NCBI GenBank assembly: GCA_900468535.1
Contig: UBTY01000050.1
Coordinates: 65,194-129,193 of the forward strand
Source: Hyphomicrobiales bacterium
Lineage (GTDB): Bacteria > Pseudomonadota > Alphaproteobacteria > Rhizobiales > Rhizobiaceae
DNA: 64,000 bases
Reading direction: 5' to 3'
In this document: positions 16,428 through 24,557 of the stretch, piece by piece
Position numbering within the stretch: the stretch's first letter is position 1
How the letters are laid out: each line of letters starts with the position of its first letter
Notes under the pieces: generated by a model
The model's database searches: none
The model's input: only the letters and a program-made list of their open reading frames with translations
What the model was told of the DNA's origin: nothing
Made by a program: the position numbers and the translations under genes

Positions 16428-17498
16428 CTAGCCAGGCAACCACGAATGATAGAGCGGATGTTCGGATAGAATCGGCAACGCGGTCGGCTGCCCGGTGCGC
16501 TGCGAATAATAGGCGGCAGTCACGAGTTCCAGCGAGTTGCGTGCATCTGCCAGAGTGACAGGCGGATTCTCGCCCCGCAAGAGCGCCCCGTGAAACAGCT
16601 CGAACTGGCGGGGGTAGCCATCTTCCTTGTGCTCGTAAGCGGCGAGAGCGTCGTCAACGCGGCGTTGATGCGCGTCGTCGCCGGCGACGAAAGTCCACGG
16701 GTCGCGGCCCATCGTGTAGGGCTCCAGGATGCTTTCGGCCACGAGGTCTGCAAAGCAGAACCTGAGGCGAGAGATTTCCTTGCGTGAACCAAGGGTCATC
16801 GACAAAGACGCCAACGAGCCATTCCGCATCCTGACGGACAAGGCGGCCGTATCTTCAACCTCGATCGGATTTACCAAGGTTGTCCCGTACGAGAAGATTT
16901 CGGCACAGGGACCATGCACATAATTCAGCATGTCGTGCGCGTGGATCGCGTGGCCGAGCAGCCCGCCACCAAGTTCGGTCGCCCATTTTCCTCGCCATGG
17001 AACCGCGTAATAGTCCGCCCCCCGCCACCAATGCGTTTCGATGGTCGTCAGGAAGGGCGCACCCGTCAGGCCGAGATCGATCAGCATCTTCAGCTTCTGC
17101 AGGCCGGAACCATAGCGATACTGAAAGATCGGCATGAGCTGCGGTCCTTGGGCACGCGCCACGATGCCGGTCATTTCGTCGATCTCGGCGATCGAGCCGA
17201 ACAGCGGTTTTTCGCAGATCACGTGCTTGCCCGCCTCGATCGCCCTGCGGCTCAGTTCGAAATGCGAACTCGGCGGGGTGCAGATGTCGATAATGTCGAG
17301 ATCTGGACGCGCGATCATCGCCTCAGCGTCCTGTGTGTATTCAGGAATGGCGAATTCAGCACAAAGCGCCCTGCCCCGATCCTCATCGAGCGAGCAGAGC
17401 ACCTGGACGTCGAACAATTCCTTGTTCCAGGCAAATCCTGTGAGGTGGCGCGAAGCGATACCCGCGCCGATCACGCCAACGCGAAACTTCTTTGACAT
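16428..17498 (-). CDS. Gfo/Idh/MocA family oxidoreductase
   Basis: A 356-residue NAD(P)-dependent dehydrogenase. The Rossmann motif VGVIGAGIASRHL is at the N-terminus, followed by DIIDICTPPSSHFE, AGKHVICEKPLFG with the catalytic-loop Lys, and a C-terminal GFO domain with GGGLLGHAIHAHDML. Such enzymes oxidise or reduce sugars, inositols or amino-sugar acids in the cytoplasm. A very strong AGGAGG site precedes ATG 17498. The gene lies ten bases after another dehydrogenase of the same superfamily, so both probably act in one pathway controlled by the divergent AraC protein. Confidence 0.88.
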   Translation of the reverse strand: MSKKFRVGVIGAGIASRHLTGFAWNKELFDVQVLCSLDEDRGRALCAEFAIPEYTQDAEAMIARPDLDIIDICTPPSSHFELSRRAIEAGKHVICEKPLFGSIAEIDEMTGIVARAQGPQLMPIFQYRYGSGLQKLKMLIDLGLTGAPFLTTIETHWWRGADYYAVPWRGKWATELGGGLLGHAIHAHDMLNYVHGPCAEIFSYGTTLVNPIEVEDTAALSVRMRNGSLASLSMTLGSRKEISRLRFCFADLVAESILEPYTMGRDPWTFVAGDDAHQRRVDDALAAYEHKEDGYPRQFELFHGALLRGENPPVTLADARNSLELVTAAYYSQRTGQPTALPILSEHPLYHSWLPG

Positions 17499-17508
17499 GG
17501 CCGCCTCC

Positions 17509-18519
17509 TCAGCGATGCCCCAGACGGGCAGCTTTCGATTGCGCTTCAAGCGACAGACGGCAGACTTCATAGACATGCGCCTGCGGCATCGCCGTTTCGG
17601 TGCGGTTCGTCACATCGGCAACGAACGCGTCGAAATAGTCGAGACGCTCGTCGCTGCAATCGATGTGGGACATCTCCGTGCCGTTGACCATGAACAGGTG
17701 ATCCTTGCCCGGTCGACCGGCAATGTCGATGTACTTGCGTAACTCGATGTAACCCTCGGTGCCGAGGATGGTCAGGCGGCCATCGCCCCACGTCGGCAGC
17801 GCCTCGGGCGTGAACCAGTCGACGCGGACGTAACCGGAGGCCTTGTCCGAACGCAGCAGGACCTCCCCGAAGTCCTGGAACGCGGGCTCTTCGGGCATTC
17901 CAAAGTTTCCGATCGTGCTGGCGACAACCTCGCCCGTTGTCGAGCCTGTATAAAAAAGGAACTGGTCGATCTGGTGCGAGGCGATATCGACGATGATCCC
18001 GCCGAACTGCTCTGGATCGAAGAACCATCTTGGCCGCGTCGGAAGCTGCAACCGGTGCGGGCCCATGCCCAGTGTCTGGATGACAGTGCCGATCGCGCCC
18101 TGCCTGACGAGCTTGCCGGCCTTGACCGCCGAGCGCACACAATGGCGCTCCGAAAAGCAGATCGAAAAGATCCGACCTGTCTCGGCCACCGCGCGCTTGA
18201 CCTCGTCCAGCTGCGCTGCGGTGGTTACGCCAGGCTTATCGGTCATCACGTCCTTGCCGGCTCTCATGGCTCGAACGGCGAGATCTGCGCGGTCGCGTGG
18301 TATAGCGGCTATGCAGATCACGTCGATCGATGGATCGGCAAAGATCGTCTCCCGGTCGATTTGCGGTGCTTCCGGATAGGTTTTCTTGAAGGTCTCCAGC
18401 AGTGCCGGCACGGAGGTCTGTGGGCAGTAGCCAACGAACTCGGCACCTGCGGCAAGCAACCCCTTCACATGGTCGAATGTGTGCCCATGATCGATCCCGA
18501 CGACGGCAAATCTCAGCAT
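17509..18519 (-). CDS. Gfo/Idh/MocA family oxidoreductase
   Basis: A 336-residue dehydrogenase with an N-terminal LRFAVVGIDHGHTFDHVKGL segment (a variant of the glycine motif that has GIDHGH in place of GxGxxG), then DVICIAAIPRDRADLAVRAMRAGKDVMTDKPG, where MTDKP replaces the usual EKP. The C-terminal part carries GGIIVDIASHQIDQFLFYTG. This variant motif group is found in sugar-pathway operons. It is the first gene of a two-gene operon and diverges from an AraC regulator. Confidence 0.85.
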   Translation of the reverse strand: MLRFAVVGIDHGHTFDHVKGLLAAGAEFVGYCPQTSVPALLETFKKTYPEAPQIDRETIFADPSIDVICIAAIPRDRADLAVRAMRAGKDVMTDKPGVTTAAQLDEVKRAVAETGRIFSICFSERHCVRSAVKAGKLVRQGAIGTVIQTLGMGPHRLQLPTRPRWFFDPEQFGGIIVDIASHQIDQFLFYTGSTTGEVVASTIGNFGMPEEPAFQDFGEVLLRSDKASGYVRVDWFTPEALPTWGDGRLTILGTEGYIELRKYIDIAGRPGKDHLFMVNGTEMSHIDCSDERLDYFDAFVADVTNRTETAMPQAHVYEVCRLSLEAQSKAARLGHR

Positions 18520-18873
18520 AACAGCAGGTCCTCCTGAAAGCTCCTCATGCCCAGCGCGGAGCCGGGTCTATCCCGGCGATGAACAGACAGCGAAAGCGCC
18601 AAACTGTCAAGGCAGGAATCCTGCTAAGTGAGCACCGACTTCCATATAAACATATGTTTTTAAAAACTAATTTTTGTATCTAAATAGTTATTTACTAAGA
18701 GCTTTTCACGCCGCTGCGAGAACGAATCTATGGGGCGAAGAACGGACGGCTATAGGCGCAGCTGCGACGTTTTGCGCCTGCAGACTCGGGTCTTGGCGTT
18801 TGATACGTGCTCGCCCACATTAGATCGCATTGGACGGGTCTCAATTCGTCCACTCAACCAGTATGGTGATACG
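18520..18873. promoter_or_regulatory. Divergent regulatory region between dehydrogenases and AraC gene
   Basis: A 354-base gap with no convincing gene. It holds an inverted repeat GCAGGA-A-TCCTGC (18612-18624), an AT-rich tract (about 18640-18705) and within it a 12-bp perfect palindrome AAACATATGTTT (18648-18659). Promoters for both the minus-strand dehydrogenase operon and the plus-strand regulator should lie here. Confidence 0.55.
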
Positions 18874-19737
18874 ATGGTTTCATCAATCGACAGACTGCTC
18901 AAAGGCTCCACGTTGAAAGGGCCTTCCAGCGAGCATCTATGGTCTGGAATTACCCTCGAACGCAGGATCGTCGATCCCATCGAGCGCGAGGAAGACGATA
19001 TCGACAGCCACTACGTGATGCTGTGGCGCGAGACGACCGTAGCGGAGCGCGCGTATCGCGCCGGACGATTTGAGCGAGTGGTCAAGCGACCGGGTTTCCT
19101 CTCTCTCGGTACCGCCGGCCGCCTCCCAGCTGTCCGGGCGTTGACACCCTATGACGTGACGGTCTGCACCATTGACACGGATGCAGCGCGGACGGTGCTG
19201 GAGGAAATCGATGAACGGCGGAGCTATCGCCTGCACGATCAGCTCGGCATTCGGGATGAGGCCCTTACAGGACTGATCGGCCTTCTTTGTTCCGAGGTGG
19301 ATAATGCCGGAGAGAGCGGTCTTCTCTACCAGCAATCCCTTGAGCAAGCGCTTATTGCAAGATTTCTACACGTCGCTCGCTCCGATGGGCTTGAACCCTC
19401 CGTAGTCTCTCCTCTTCCGCACCGCGTCCTCGGGCGCATCCTCGACAAGATCGAAAGCGAGCATGAAAATAACCTCACGCTCGATGAACTTGCCCGGGAG
19501 GCTGGATACAGCCGCTCGCACTTTCAAAAGATGTTCCGATTGGCAACCGGGAAATCCGCCTTCGAATATCTGCGCGATGTTCGTCTCGAGCGAGCGCGAC
19601 AAGCGCTGATAAGCACGGACGACGGCATCGCAGAGATCGCCGCCGGCGTTGGCCTCTCCAGCCATTCGCACCTGACGCGCCTCTTCATCAAGAAGTTTGG
19701 CGTTTCGCCCAGCAGCTATCGTCGGGAAAAATCCTGA
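18874..19737 (+). CDS. AraC family transcriptional regulator
   Basis: A 287-residue regulator. The C-terminal 100 residues contain the double helix-turn-helix: LTLDELAREAGYSRSHFQKMF then IAEIAAGVGLSSHSHLTRLFIKKFGVSPSSYR. The N-terminal part is a ligand or dimerisation domain without clear similarity. ATG 18874 is selected because GGTG precedes it and the upstream frame has no family sequence. It is divergent from two Gfo/Idh/MocA genes and upstream of an aldehyde dehydrogenase, so it probably controls their pathway. Confidence 0.87.
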   Translation: MVSSIDRLLKGSTLKGPSSEHLWSGITLERRIVDPIEREEDDIDSHYVMLWRETTVAERAYRAGRFERVVKRPGFLSLGTAGRLPAVRALTPYDVTVCTIDTDAARTVLEEIDERRSYRLHDQLGIRDEALTGLIGLLCSEVDNAGESGLLYQQSLEQALIARFLHVARSDGLEPSVVSPLPHRVLGRILDKIESEHENNLTLDELAREAGYSRSHFQKMFRLATGKSAFEYLRDVRLERARQALISTDDGIAEIAAGVGLSSHSHLTRLFIKKFGVSPSSYRREKS

Positions 19738-19860
19738 TCTGGTTCGCACCGGCGCATCGAAAATCACCCTCAGATGCAAGTACCGGTCCCCAATGAAAGC
19801 CGACGTGACCGCGCAGCGATATACCCAGCGCGCCACGGAGGCGTTTCAAGGAGACCGACT

Positions 19861-21327
19861 ATGTTCGATGTGCGTGCAGAGATTTCACCAAGACTTCTGG
19901 ACAGCTTTTTTATTGATGGAGACTGGGTCCGGGCTACCGGACCCAATACGAAGAGCCTCATCAGCCCGTCTACGGGTCAGGCTGTTGCGGAAGTGTCGCT
20001 CGCGACACCTCGGGAAGTGGACCTAGCAATTGTCGCGGCGCGGAGCGCTTTCGAAGGCGGGCCTTGGCCGAGACTGACAGCGGCCGAACGCGCCGACTAC
20101 ATGCTACGTCTGGCGGAGGCGCTTGAGCGTCGGGCCACCGTCTTTGTGAACCTCTGGACTGCGCAGGTCGGAGCGCCGATATCGCTCGCAAGCAGGCTCG
20201 TCCCTCTCGCGGTGGCGCGCCTGCGGTATTTCGCCAGCCTCGCAACGACCTACGCGTTCGAGAAGGACCGACCGATAGCGCGCGGACACGCGCGTATCGT
20301 CGCGGAGCCAGTCGGCCCCGCTGCGCTCATCATTCCCTGGAACGCCGCGCTGCCGATCTTGATGAGCAAGCTCGGCGCGGCCCTTGCTGCCGGATGCACC
20401 TGCGTCATCAAGCCATCTCCAGAAAGCCCTCTGGACGCCTACCTTGTCGCGGAGTGCGCCCGCGAAGCCAGCCTTCCACCTGGCGTGATCAACGTCGTTT
20501 TGGCTGATAATGACGGCAGTGCACGTCTTGTGGCCTCTCCCGATATCGCCAAGGTCAGCTTTACCGGAAGCGTCGGCACCGGCAGCCAGATCGCCGCCGT
20601 CGTCTCGGCCAGAATGGGGCGACTGACTCTCGAGATGGGCGGGAAGTCCGCAGCGATATTTCTTCCCGATGGCGATGTCGAGCAGGCCATGCCGACGCTC
20701 GAGCAGTTCACGATGCCGTTCTCCGGACAGTTCTGCTTTTCGCAGACCCGCATTCTCGTTCCGAAAGCGCGGGAAGCCGAGATTTCCGAAGCCTATGCGG
20801 CAAGAGTCGCCGCGTTCAAAGTTGGGGACCCATGGGAACCCGACACCTGGGTCGGGCCGGTCCTCAATCGCCGTCAATTCGACAAGGCGATAAGCTACAT
20901 TACCCAAGGCATCCAGGATGGCGCCGAGATCGTCACCGGTGGCCGCGCCGACACCAGCCAACCAACCGGCAACTACATCCTGCCCACGGTGTTTCGCAAC
21001 GTCACGCGTGACATGTCGATCGCCAAGGAGGAAATCTTCGGTCCGGTTGTCACGATCCAGGCCTACAAGGATGAAGACGATGCAGTCGCTATCGCTAACG
21101 ATACCGACTTCGGTTTGAGCGGCTCCATCTTTGGAAATCCGGAACGGGCGTTTGCAGTCGCCCGCCGGATTCGGACCGGTCAGGTTCATATCAACGGCAT
21201 GGAGCTCGCGCCGTCCGCTCCGTTCGGCGGCTTCAAGATGTCCGGTATCGGCCGCGAGGGCGGACCGGAAGGCCTCGAAGCTTTCCTGGAAACAAAAGCC
21301 ATTCTGTTCCCATCCGCGGCGATATAG
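19861..21327 (+). CDS. NAD(P)-dependent aldehyde dehydrogenase
   Basis: A 488-residue ALDH-superfamily enzyme. It shows IIPWNAALPILM, KPSPESPL, FTGSVGTGSQIAA, LEMGGKSAAIF with the general-base Glu (E258) and SGQFCFSQTRI with the catalytic Cys (C292), then EEIFGPVVTIQ and PFGGFKMSGIGREGG near the end. It oxidises an aldehyde to an acid in the cytoplasm. The ATG at 19861 has AAGGAG eight bases upstream. It follows the AraC gene by 123 bases on the same strand. The substrate is unknown, though a sugar-derived or aromatic aldehyde is plausible. Confidence 0.9.
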   Translation: MFDVRAEISPRLLDSFFIDGDWVRATGPNTKSLISPSTGQAVAEVSLATPREVDLAIVAARSAFEGGPWPRLTAAERADYMLRLAEALERRATVFVNLWTAQVGAPISLASRLVPLAVARLRYFASLATTYAFEKDRPIARGHARIVAEPVGPAALIIPWNAALPILMSKLGAALAAGCTCVIKPSPESPLDAYLVAECAREASLPPGVINVVLADNDGSARLVASPDIAKVSFTGSVGTGSQIAAVVSARMGRLTLEMGGKSAAIFLPDGDVEQAMPTLEQFTMPFSGQFCFSQTRILVPKAREAEISEAYAARVAAFKVGDPWEPDTWVGPVLNRRQFDKAISYITQGIQDGAEIVTGGRADTSQPTGNYILPTVFRNVTRDMSIAKEEIFGPVVTIQAYKDEDDAVAIANDTDFGLSGSIFGNPERAFAVARRIRTGQVHINGMELAPSAPFGGFKMSGIGREGGPEGLEAFLETKAILFPSAAI

Positions 21328-21666
21328 CTGCTCACAGCGCATGAGCACCGATCGTGAAGCCGGTGGACGACGTTCCACCGGCTTCAATGATATCATCGAC
21401 GTCCGATATCTTGGCGACACGCGCGACGGCCAGGCGATAGACACTGAACCGCCCATTGACACGTCTTCAATGATGCTGCTCAGACCTCCTTTCACGGTGC
21501 AACGAGCGGCGCTTTCGCCGGCTACCAAACTCACCAGATCACTCAGAAAAATAGACGTCCTCCAGTGAAACCTTTCGCACTCGGGCACGTTTATCGCGCG
21601 GCCCGTACTGAATTGGCACGGGCTATGCATGAGATTTTTGAGATGTTTGTTTTGCCAGGTGGGAAA
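21328..21666. other. Gap after the aldehyde dehydrogenase gene
   Basis: A 339-base stretch with the stem-loop at 21355-21386 and no gene I can support. An opposite-strand frame overlapping here looks like a shadow of the aldehyde dehydrogenase. Confidence 0.45.
21355..21386 (+). terminator. Stem-loop ending the aldehyde dehydrogenase transcript
   Basis: Perfect 13-bp stem (21355-21367 with 21374-21386) and a six-base loop, 28 bases after the stop. No long T-run follows, but the strength and position fit a terminator. Confidence 0.65.
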
Positions 21667-21978
21667 ATGACGGCTTTGATGACTGATATTGCGAGTGCCG
21701 CCGTGCAGCTGGAAGCTGCCATCCGCGAGGTAACGTTTATCGAGGCTGATGCGCCCGAAGCATCCAAGCCAATGAATTTCAAAGCGAAATACCTGCCAAG
21801 AATACTGGTCGAGCGATACCCTGAACTGAGTTCGATCGAACGAGAGCTACGCGGCGTGTTCGAAGTTTGCTCGGCAGCGATTGATCGAAAAACGGTCAAT
21901 CCGGTGGTTGCAAAAGCGGCAATTTCGCTCGCGCGTGAATATCGCGGCGTGATCGACGGACTGAAACACAACAGCTAG
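21667..21978 (+). CDS. Small protein of unknown function
   Basis: A 103-residue, mostly helical, charged protein that I do not recognise. It starts MTALMTDIASAAVQLEAAIRE and ends near YRGVIDGLKHNS; no signal peptide or metal motif is seen. The ATG at 21667 is preceded by a purine-rich AGGTGGGAAA site. The frame is open upstream to 21565. A similar-length frame exists on the opposite strand, but its serine-rich composition looks like a shadow. The gene stands alone between an aldehyde dehydrogenase and a convergent DUF2147 gene. Confidence 0.5.
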   Translation: MTALMTDIASAAVQLEAAIREVTFIEADAPEASKPMNFKAKYLPRILVERYPELSSIERELRGVFEVCSAAIDRKTVNPVVAKAAISLAREYRGVIDGLKHNS

Positions 21979-21996
21979 CAGCCGGCCGACGCACCA

Positions 21997-22338
21997 TCAT
22001 TGCAGCCTCTTCCAGATCAGGGAGCGACACACGATCTTCATCGTGCATCCCCGCATCCGGACCGTGTCACCGGCAACGCTGAGGACACCGTCGAACGTCT
22101 TCTTGCTATCGGGTTCGACGATCGTTCCGACGAAACCGCCGTTCCGTCGCTGGAACGAGCCGATGCGTTGGCCGGCATGATCGCCGGTCTTCATGGTGAT
22201 GCAGTAACCTTCGACACACTGATCGATAACGGCGGTCGTGCCGACCTGTGTCTTCCAGGTGCCGATAACCGCTTCCTGCGCCGAAACCATAGAGGCAGCG
22301 AGCGCCGCTGGCGCCGCCACGAGAGCTAGCCAATGCAT
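21997..22338 (-). CDS. Secreted DUF2147-like protein
   Basis: A 113-residue exported protein. A signal peptide covers about residues 1-20 (LVAAPAALAASMVSAQ). The mature part begins with a GTWKT motif and has the two-cysteine CVEGYCITM block, GQRIGSF and a DGVLSVAGDTVRMRGC.. segment, in the manner of DUF2147, a small lipocalin-like beta protein of unknown role. Four cysteines in the mature part could form disulfides in the periplasm. It is convergent with the small gene at 21667. Confidence 0.7.
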   Translation of the reverse strand: MHWLALVAAPAALAASMVSAQEAVIGTWKTQVGTTAVIDQCVEGYCITMKTGDHAGQRIGSFQRRNGGFVGTIVEPDSKKTFDGVLSVAGDTVRMRGCTMKIVCRSLIWKRLQ

Positions 22339-22463
22339 GCTTTCCCCTCATCGCAGATCAGATAGAGGGCCGCCTTCGAGGCGGTCTACGGTATGCCACT
22401 ATAGGCCCGGCCAGAGACTTGCGCCAGCGCGAAAGCATATCCATTTGAAATTGCTCGATAAAA

Positions 22464-22493
22464 AAAGCAGGCGGCACCGGTGCCGCCTGCTTT
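22464..22493 (-). terminator. Rho-independent terminator of the sugar ABC/fusion operon
   Basis: A perfect 15-bp self-complementary sequence (22464-22478 with 22479-22493). On the minus strand it is followed by a run of T (opposite the A-run 22461-22466). It lies 21 bases after the stop of the fusion gene, so it closes the operon that began at 28707. Confidence 0.8.
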
Positions 22494-22514
22494 CTTCTCA
22501 AGATCAGGGCGATC

Positions 22515-24518
22515 CTACGCTTCCAGCCACTTCACTTGCTCTGGCGTCAACTTGATGTCGAGTGCCGACAGGCTGTCCTCCAGTTCCGCGATCGTGCGGG
22601 GCCCGATCAGCGGGATGACCGGGAACGGCTGGGCGATCACGTAGGCGAGTGCCACGTGGATCGGGCTGCGTCCAAGCTTGTGCGCAAGCTCGATCGCGCG
22701 GTCGCGGCGTTCGAAATTCCGATCGGAATACCAGCAACGCACAATTTCCTCGTCGTCCCGCTTGTCGCGGCCGGCGCGGTCGGTAAAGAAGCCGCGACCC
22801 TGGCTCGACCATGCAAAGTTCGGGACCTGGCGCTCGTTCAACCAGTGCTTCCACTCGTCAGTCGAGGATGTCACGCATCCCGCCCAGATCGGATCAAGCA
22901 TCTCCGCGAGCGAGAAGTTGTTGGAGAGTGCGGCAAGTGCCGTCTTGCCGTTCTTTGCGGCATAGGCCGCAGCCTCGTCCATGCGTTCGCGCGTCCAGTT
23001 CGATCCGCCGAAGATGCCGCGAATGCGGCCACGCTTGACCTCGGCATCCATTGCGTCAACGAACTCGCCGACCGGAACGTCAGTATTGTCGCGGTGCATG
23101 AAGTAGATGTCGACATAATCGGTCTTCAACCGATCAAGTGACTGATCGAGCTGCTTGGCGATGACATCAGGGTAGCAAAGCGGTGAGTGCGCGCCCTTGC
23201 CGATCAGCACGATCTCTTCGCGCGGCACGTTTCTGCTCGTGTGCCAGTCGCCAAAGATCTTTTCGGTCTTGCCGCCACCATAGACGAAGGCCGTATCGAA
23301 GACATTGCCGCCGGCCTCATAGAAGGCATCGAGGGTGAGCGATGCCGCCGCGAAGTTCGGGAAGAACTCGAAACCGAGGGTAACGACCGATGCCGGCTTC
23401 GAAATGCCTGGAATCTGGCGCTGCGGAATGCTGTTGCCACGCTTGACGGTACCGCCTGCGAGGTTCGAGGTGCGCCGTTCGGCCTTCTCGACCCCGTATT
23501 CGAGACCAATCGAGGCGCGCCATTGATCGAGAACTCGGAGATTTCCAACAGAGTCTGCCCAACTCATGCCGGGCGCGCGGAATTCATGCTCGCCGGCGCG
23601 GATCGCGTCACCGGCTGCATCGACCTCGAACGAGTACAGCCAGCGGTCTTCCTTGACTTCGATGGTCTGCTGCTCATTGCCCTTGAAGATCTCGATATGG
23701 CCGGTCCCGCCCTTGTGGCCCGACGCAAACCAGAAGTCCTTGACCTCGAGGCGACCCTCGGACCCGATAACGCGCAGCGTGTTGTCCTGGTTGGCCATGA
23801 TCGAGCACGAGACTTCTGCGATGATGCCGTTGGGGAACTGCAGCACGGCCGACGCCCATTCATCGACACCGGACTGGCCGAGATGACCAACGCCGGAAAC
23901 CCTCTCCGGCTCGAGGAACGGCTTGCCTTCCGTGGCGCCAGCGATCAGCCGTGCCATCGAAACCGGATAGCCGCCAACGTCGAGGATGCCGCCACCGGCG
24001 GTATCGTTCGAGAACAGGCGATGATCGGCCTTGAACGAGCCCATGTTGAAGCCGAAGCTCGAGCGGATGATGCGGACAGTCCCGATGACCCCGCTCTTGA
24101 TCAACTCGATGATCTTCGCCGTCTGCGGATGGACGCGATACATGAAGGCTTCGCCGGCAAAGACGCCAGCCTTCTTGGCCTCGTAGTAGATCGCATCGGC
24201 ATCGAACGAAGAGAGCGCAATCGGCTTTTCGACGAGAACGTGCTTGCCAGCGCGGATTGCCTTGATCGCCCATTCGGCATGGCCGGTATGCGGCGTGGAG
24301 ATGTAGACTGCGTCGACCTCGCTGTCGCTCAGCAGGGCGTCGTATCCGTCGACGATCCTGGCGCCAGGAAACGCGTCAGACAAGCCGGGCTTGGAAGGGT
24401 TGCGGGTCGCGATCGCCACGAGCTTGCCGCTATGCGAGTGAGCCACACCGTCGGCGAACGTGCGCGCAATCGTGCCTGGGCCGATGATACCCCAGCGGAT
24501 CGGTTGATCTGTAGTCAT
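22515..24518 (-). CDS. Gfo/Idh/MocA dehydrogenase fused to aldo/keto reductase
   Basis: A single 667-residue polypeptide with two enzymes. Residues 1-345 are a Gfo/Idh/MocA dehydrogenase: WGIIGPGTIARTF, VYISTPHTGHAEWA, AGKHVLVEKPIALS, and GGGILDVGGYPVSMARL. After a linker (about 346-370), residues 370-667 are an aldo/keto reductase with the tetrad Asp408 and Tyr413 (FDTAFVYGG), Lys441 (LIGKGAHS) and His475 (YFMHRDN). Both halves keep their active-site residues. ATG 24518 has GAGGAA upstream. It is the last gene of a sugar ABC operon, followed by a terminator. The fusion frame is continuous; no frameshift or stop is seen. Confidence 0.9.
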   Translation of the reverse strand: MTTDQPIRWGIIGPGTIARTFADGVAHSHSGKLVAIATRNPSKPGLSDAFPGARIVDGYDALLSDSEVDAVYISTPHTGHAEWAIKAIRAGKHVLVEKPIALSSFDADAIYYEAKKAGVFAGEAFMYRVHPQTAKIIELIKSGVIGTVRIIRSSFGFNMGSFKADHRLFSNDTAGGGILDVGGYPVSMARLIAGATEGKPFLEPERVSGVGHLGQSGVDEWASAVLQFPNGIIAEVSCSIMANQDNTLRVIGSEGRLEVKDFWFASGHKGGTGHIEIFKGNEQQTIEVKEDRWLYSFEVDAAGDAIRAGEHEFRAPGMSWADSVGNLRVLDQWRASIGLEYGVEKAERRTSNLAGGTVKRGNSIPQRQIPGISKPASVVTLGFEFFPNFAAASLTLDAFYEAGGNVFDTAFVYGGGKTEKIFGDWHTSRNVPREEIVLIGKGAHSPLCYPDVIAKQLDQSLDRLKTDYVDIYFMHRDNTDVPVGEFVDAMDAEVKRGRIRGIFGGSNWTRERMDEAAAYAAKNGKTALAALSNNFSLAEMLDPIWAGCVTSSTDEWKHWLNERQVPNFAWSSQGRGFFTDRAGRDKRDDEEIVRCWYSDRNFERRDRAIELAHKLGRSPIHVALAYVIAQPFPVIPLIGPRTIAELEDSLSALDIKLTPEQVKWLEA

Positions 24519-24557
24519 CAGAATTCCTCTTTCATTCATTTGTCTTGGGAAGTTGCG

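Noticed and set aside
20104..21630. 508-codon minus-strand frame
   Set aside because: Antisense shadow of the aldehyde dehydrogenase and its downstream gap; no recognisable motif.
21591..21971. 126-codon minus-strand frame opposite the small unknown gene
   Set aside because: Serine- and alanine-rich translation without a ribosome site; the plus-strand reading has the better start, though the choice is not certain.
22515..24518. Possibility that the dehydrogenase and aldo/keto reductase are two genes joined by a misread stop
   Set aside because: The frame is continuous, no internal ribosome site and start stands out at the linker, and codon use is even, so I treat it as a true fusion while noting that an assembly check is needed.
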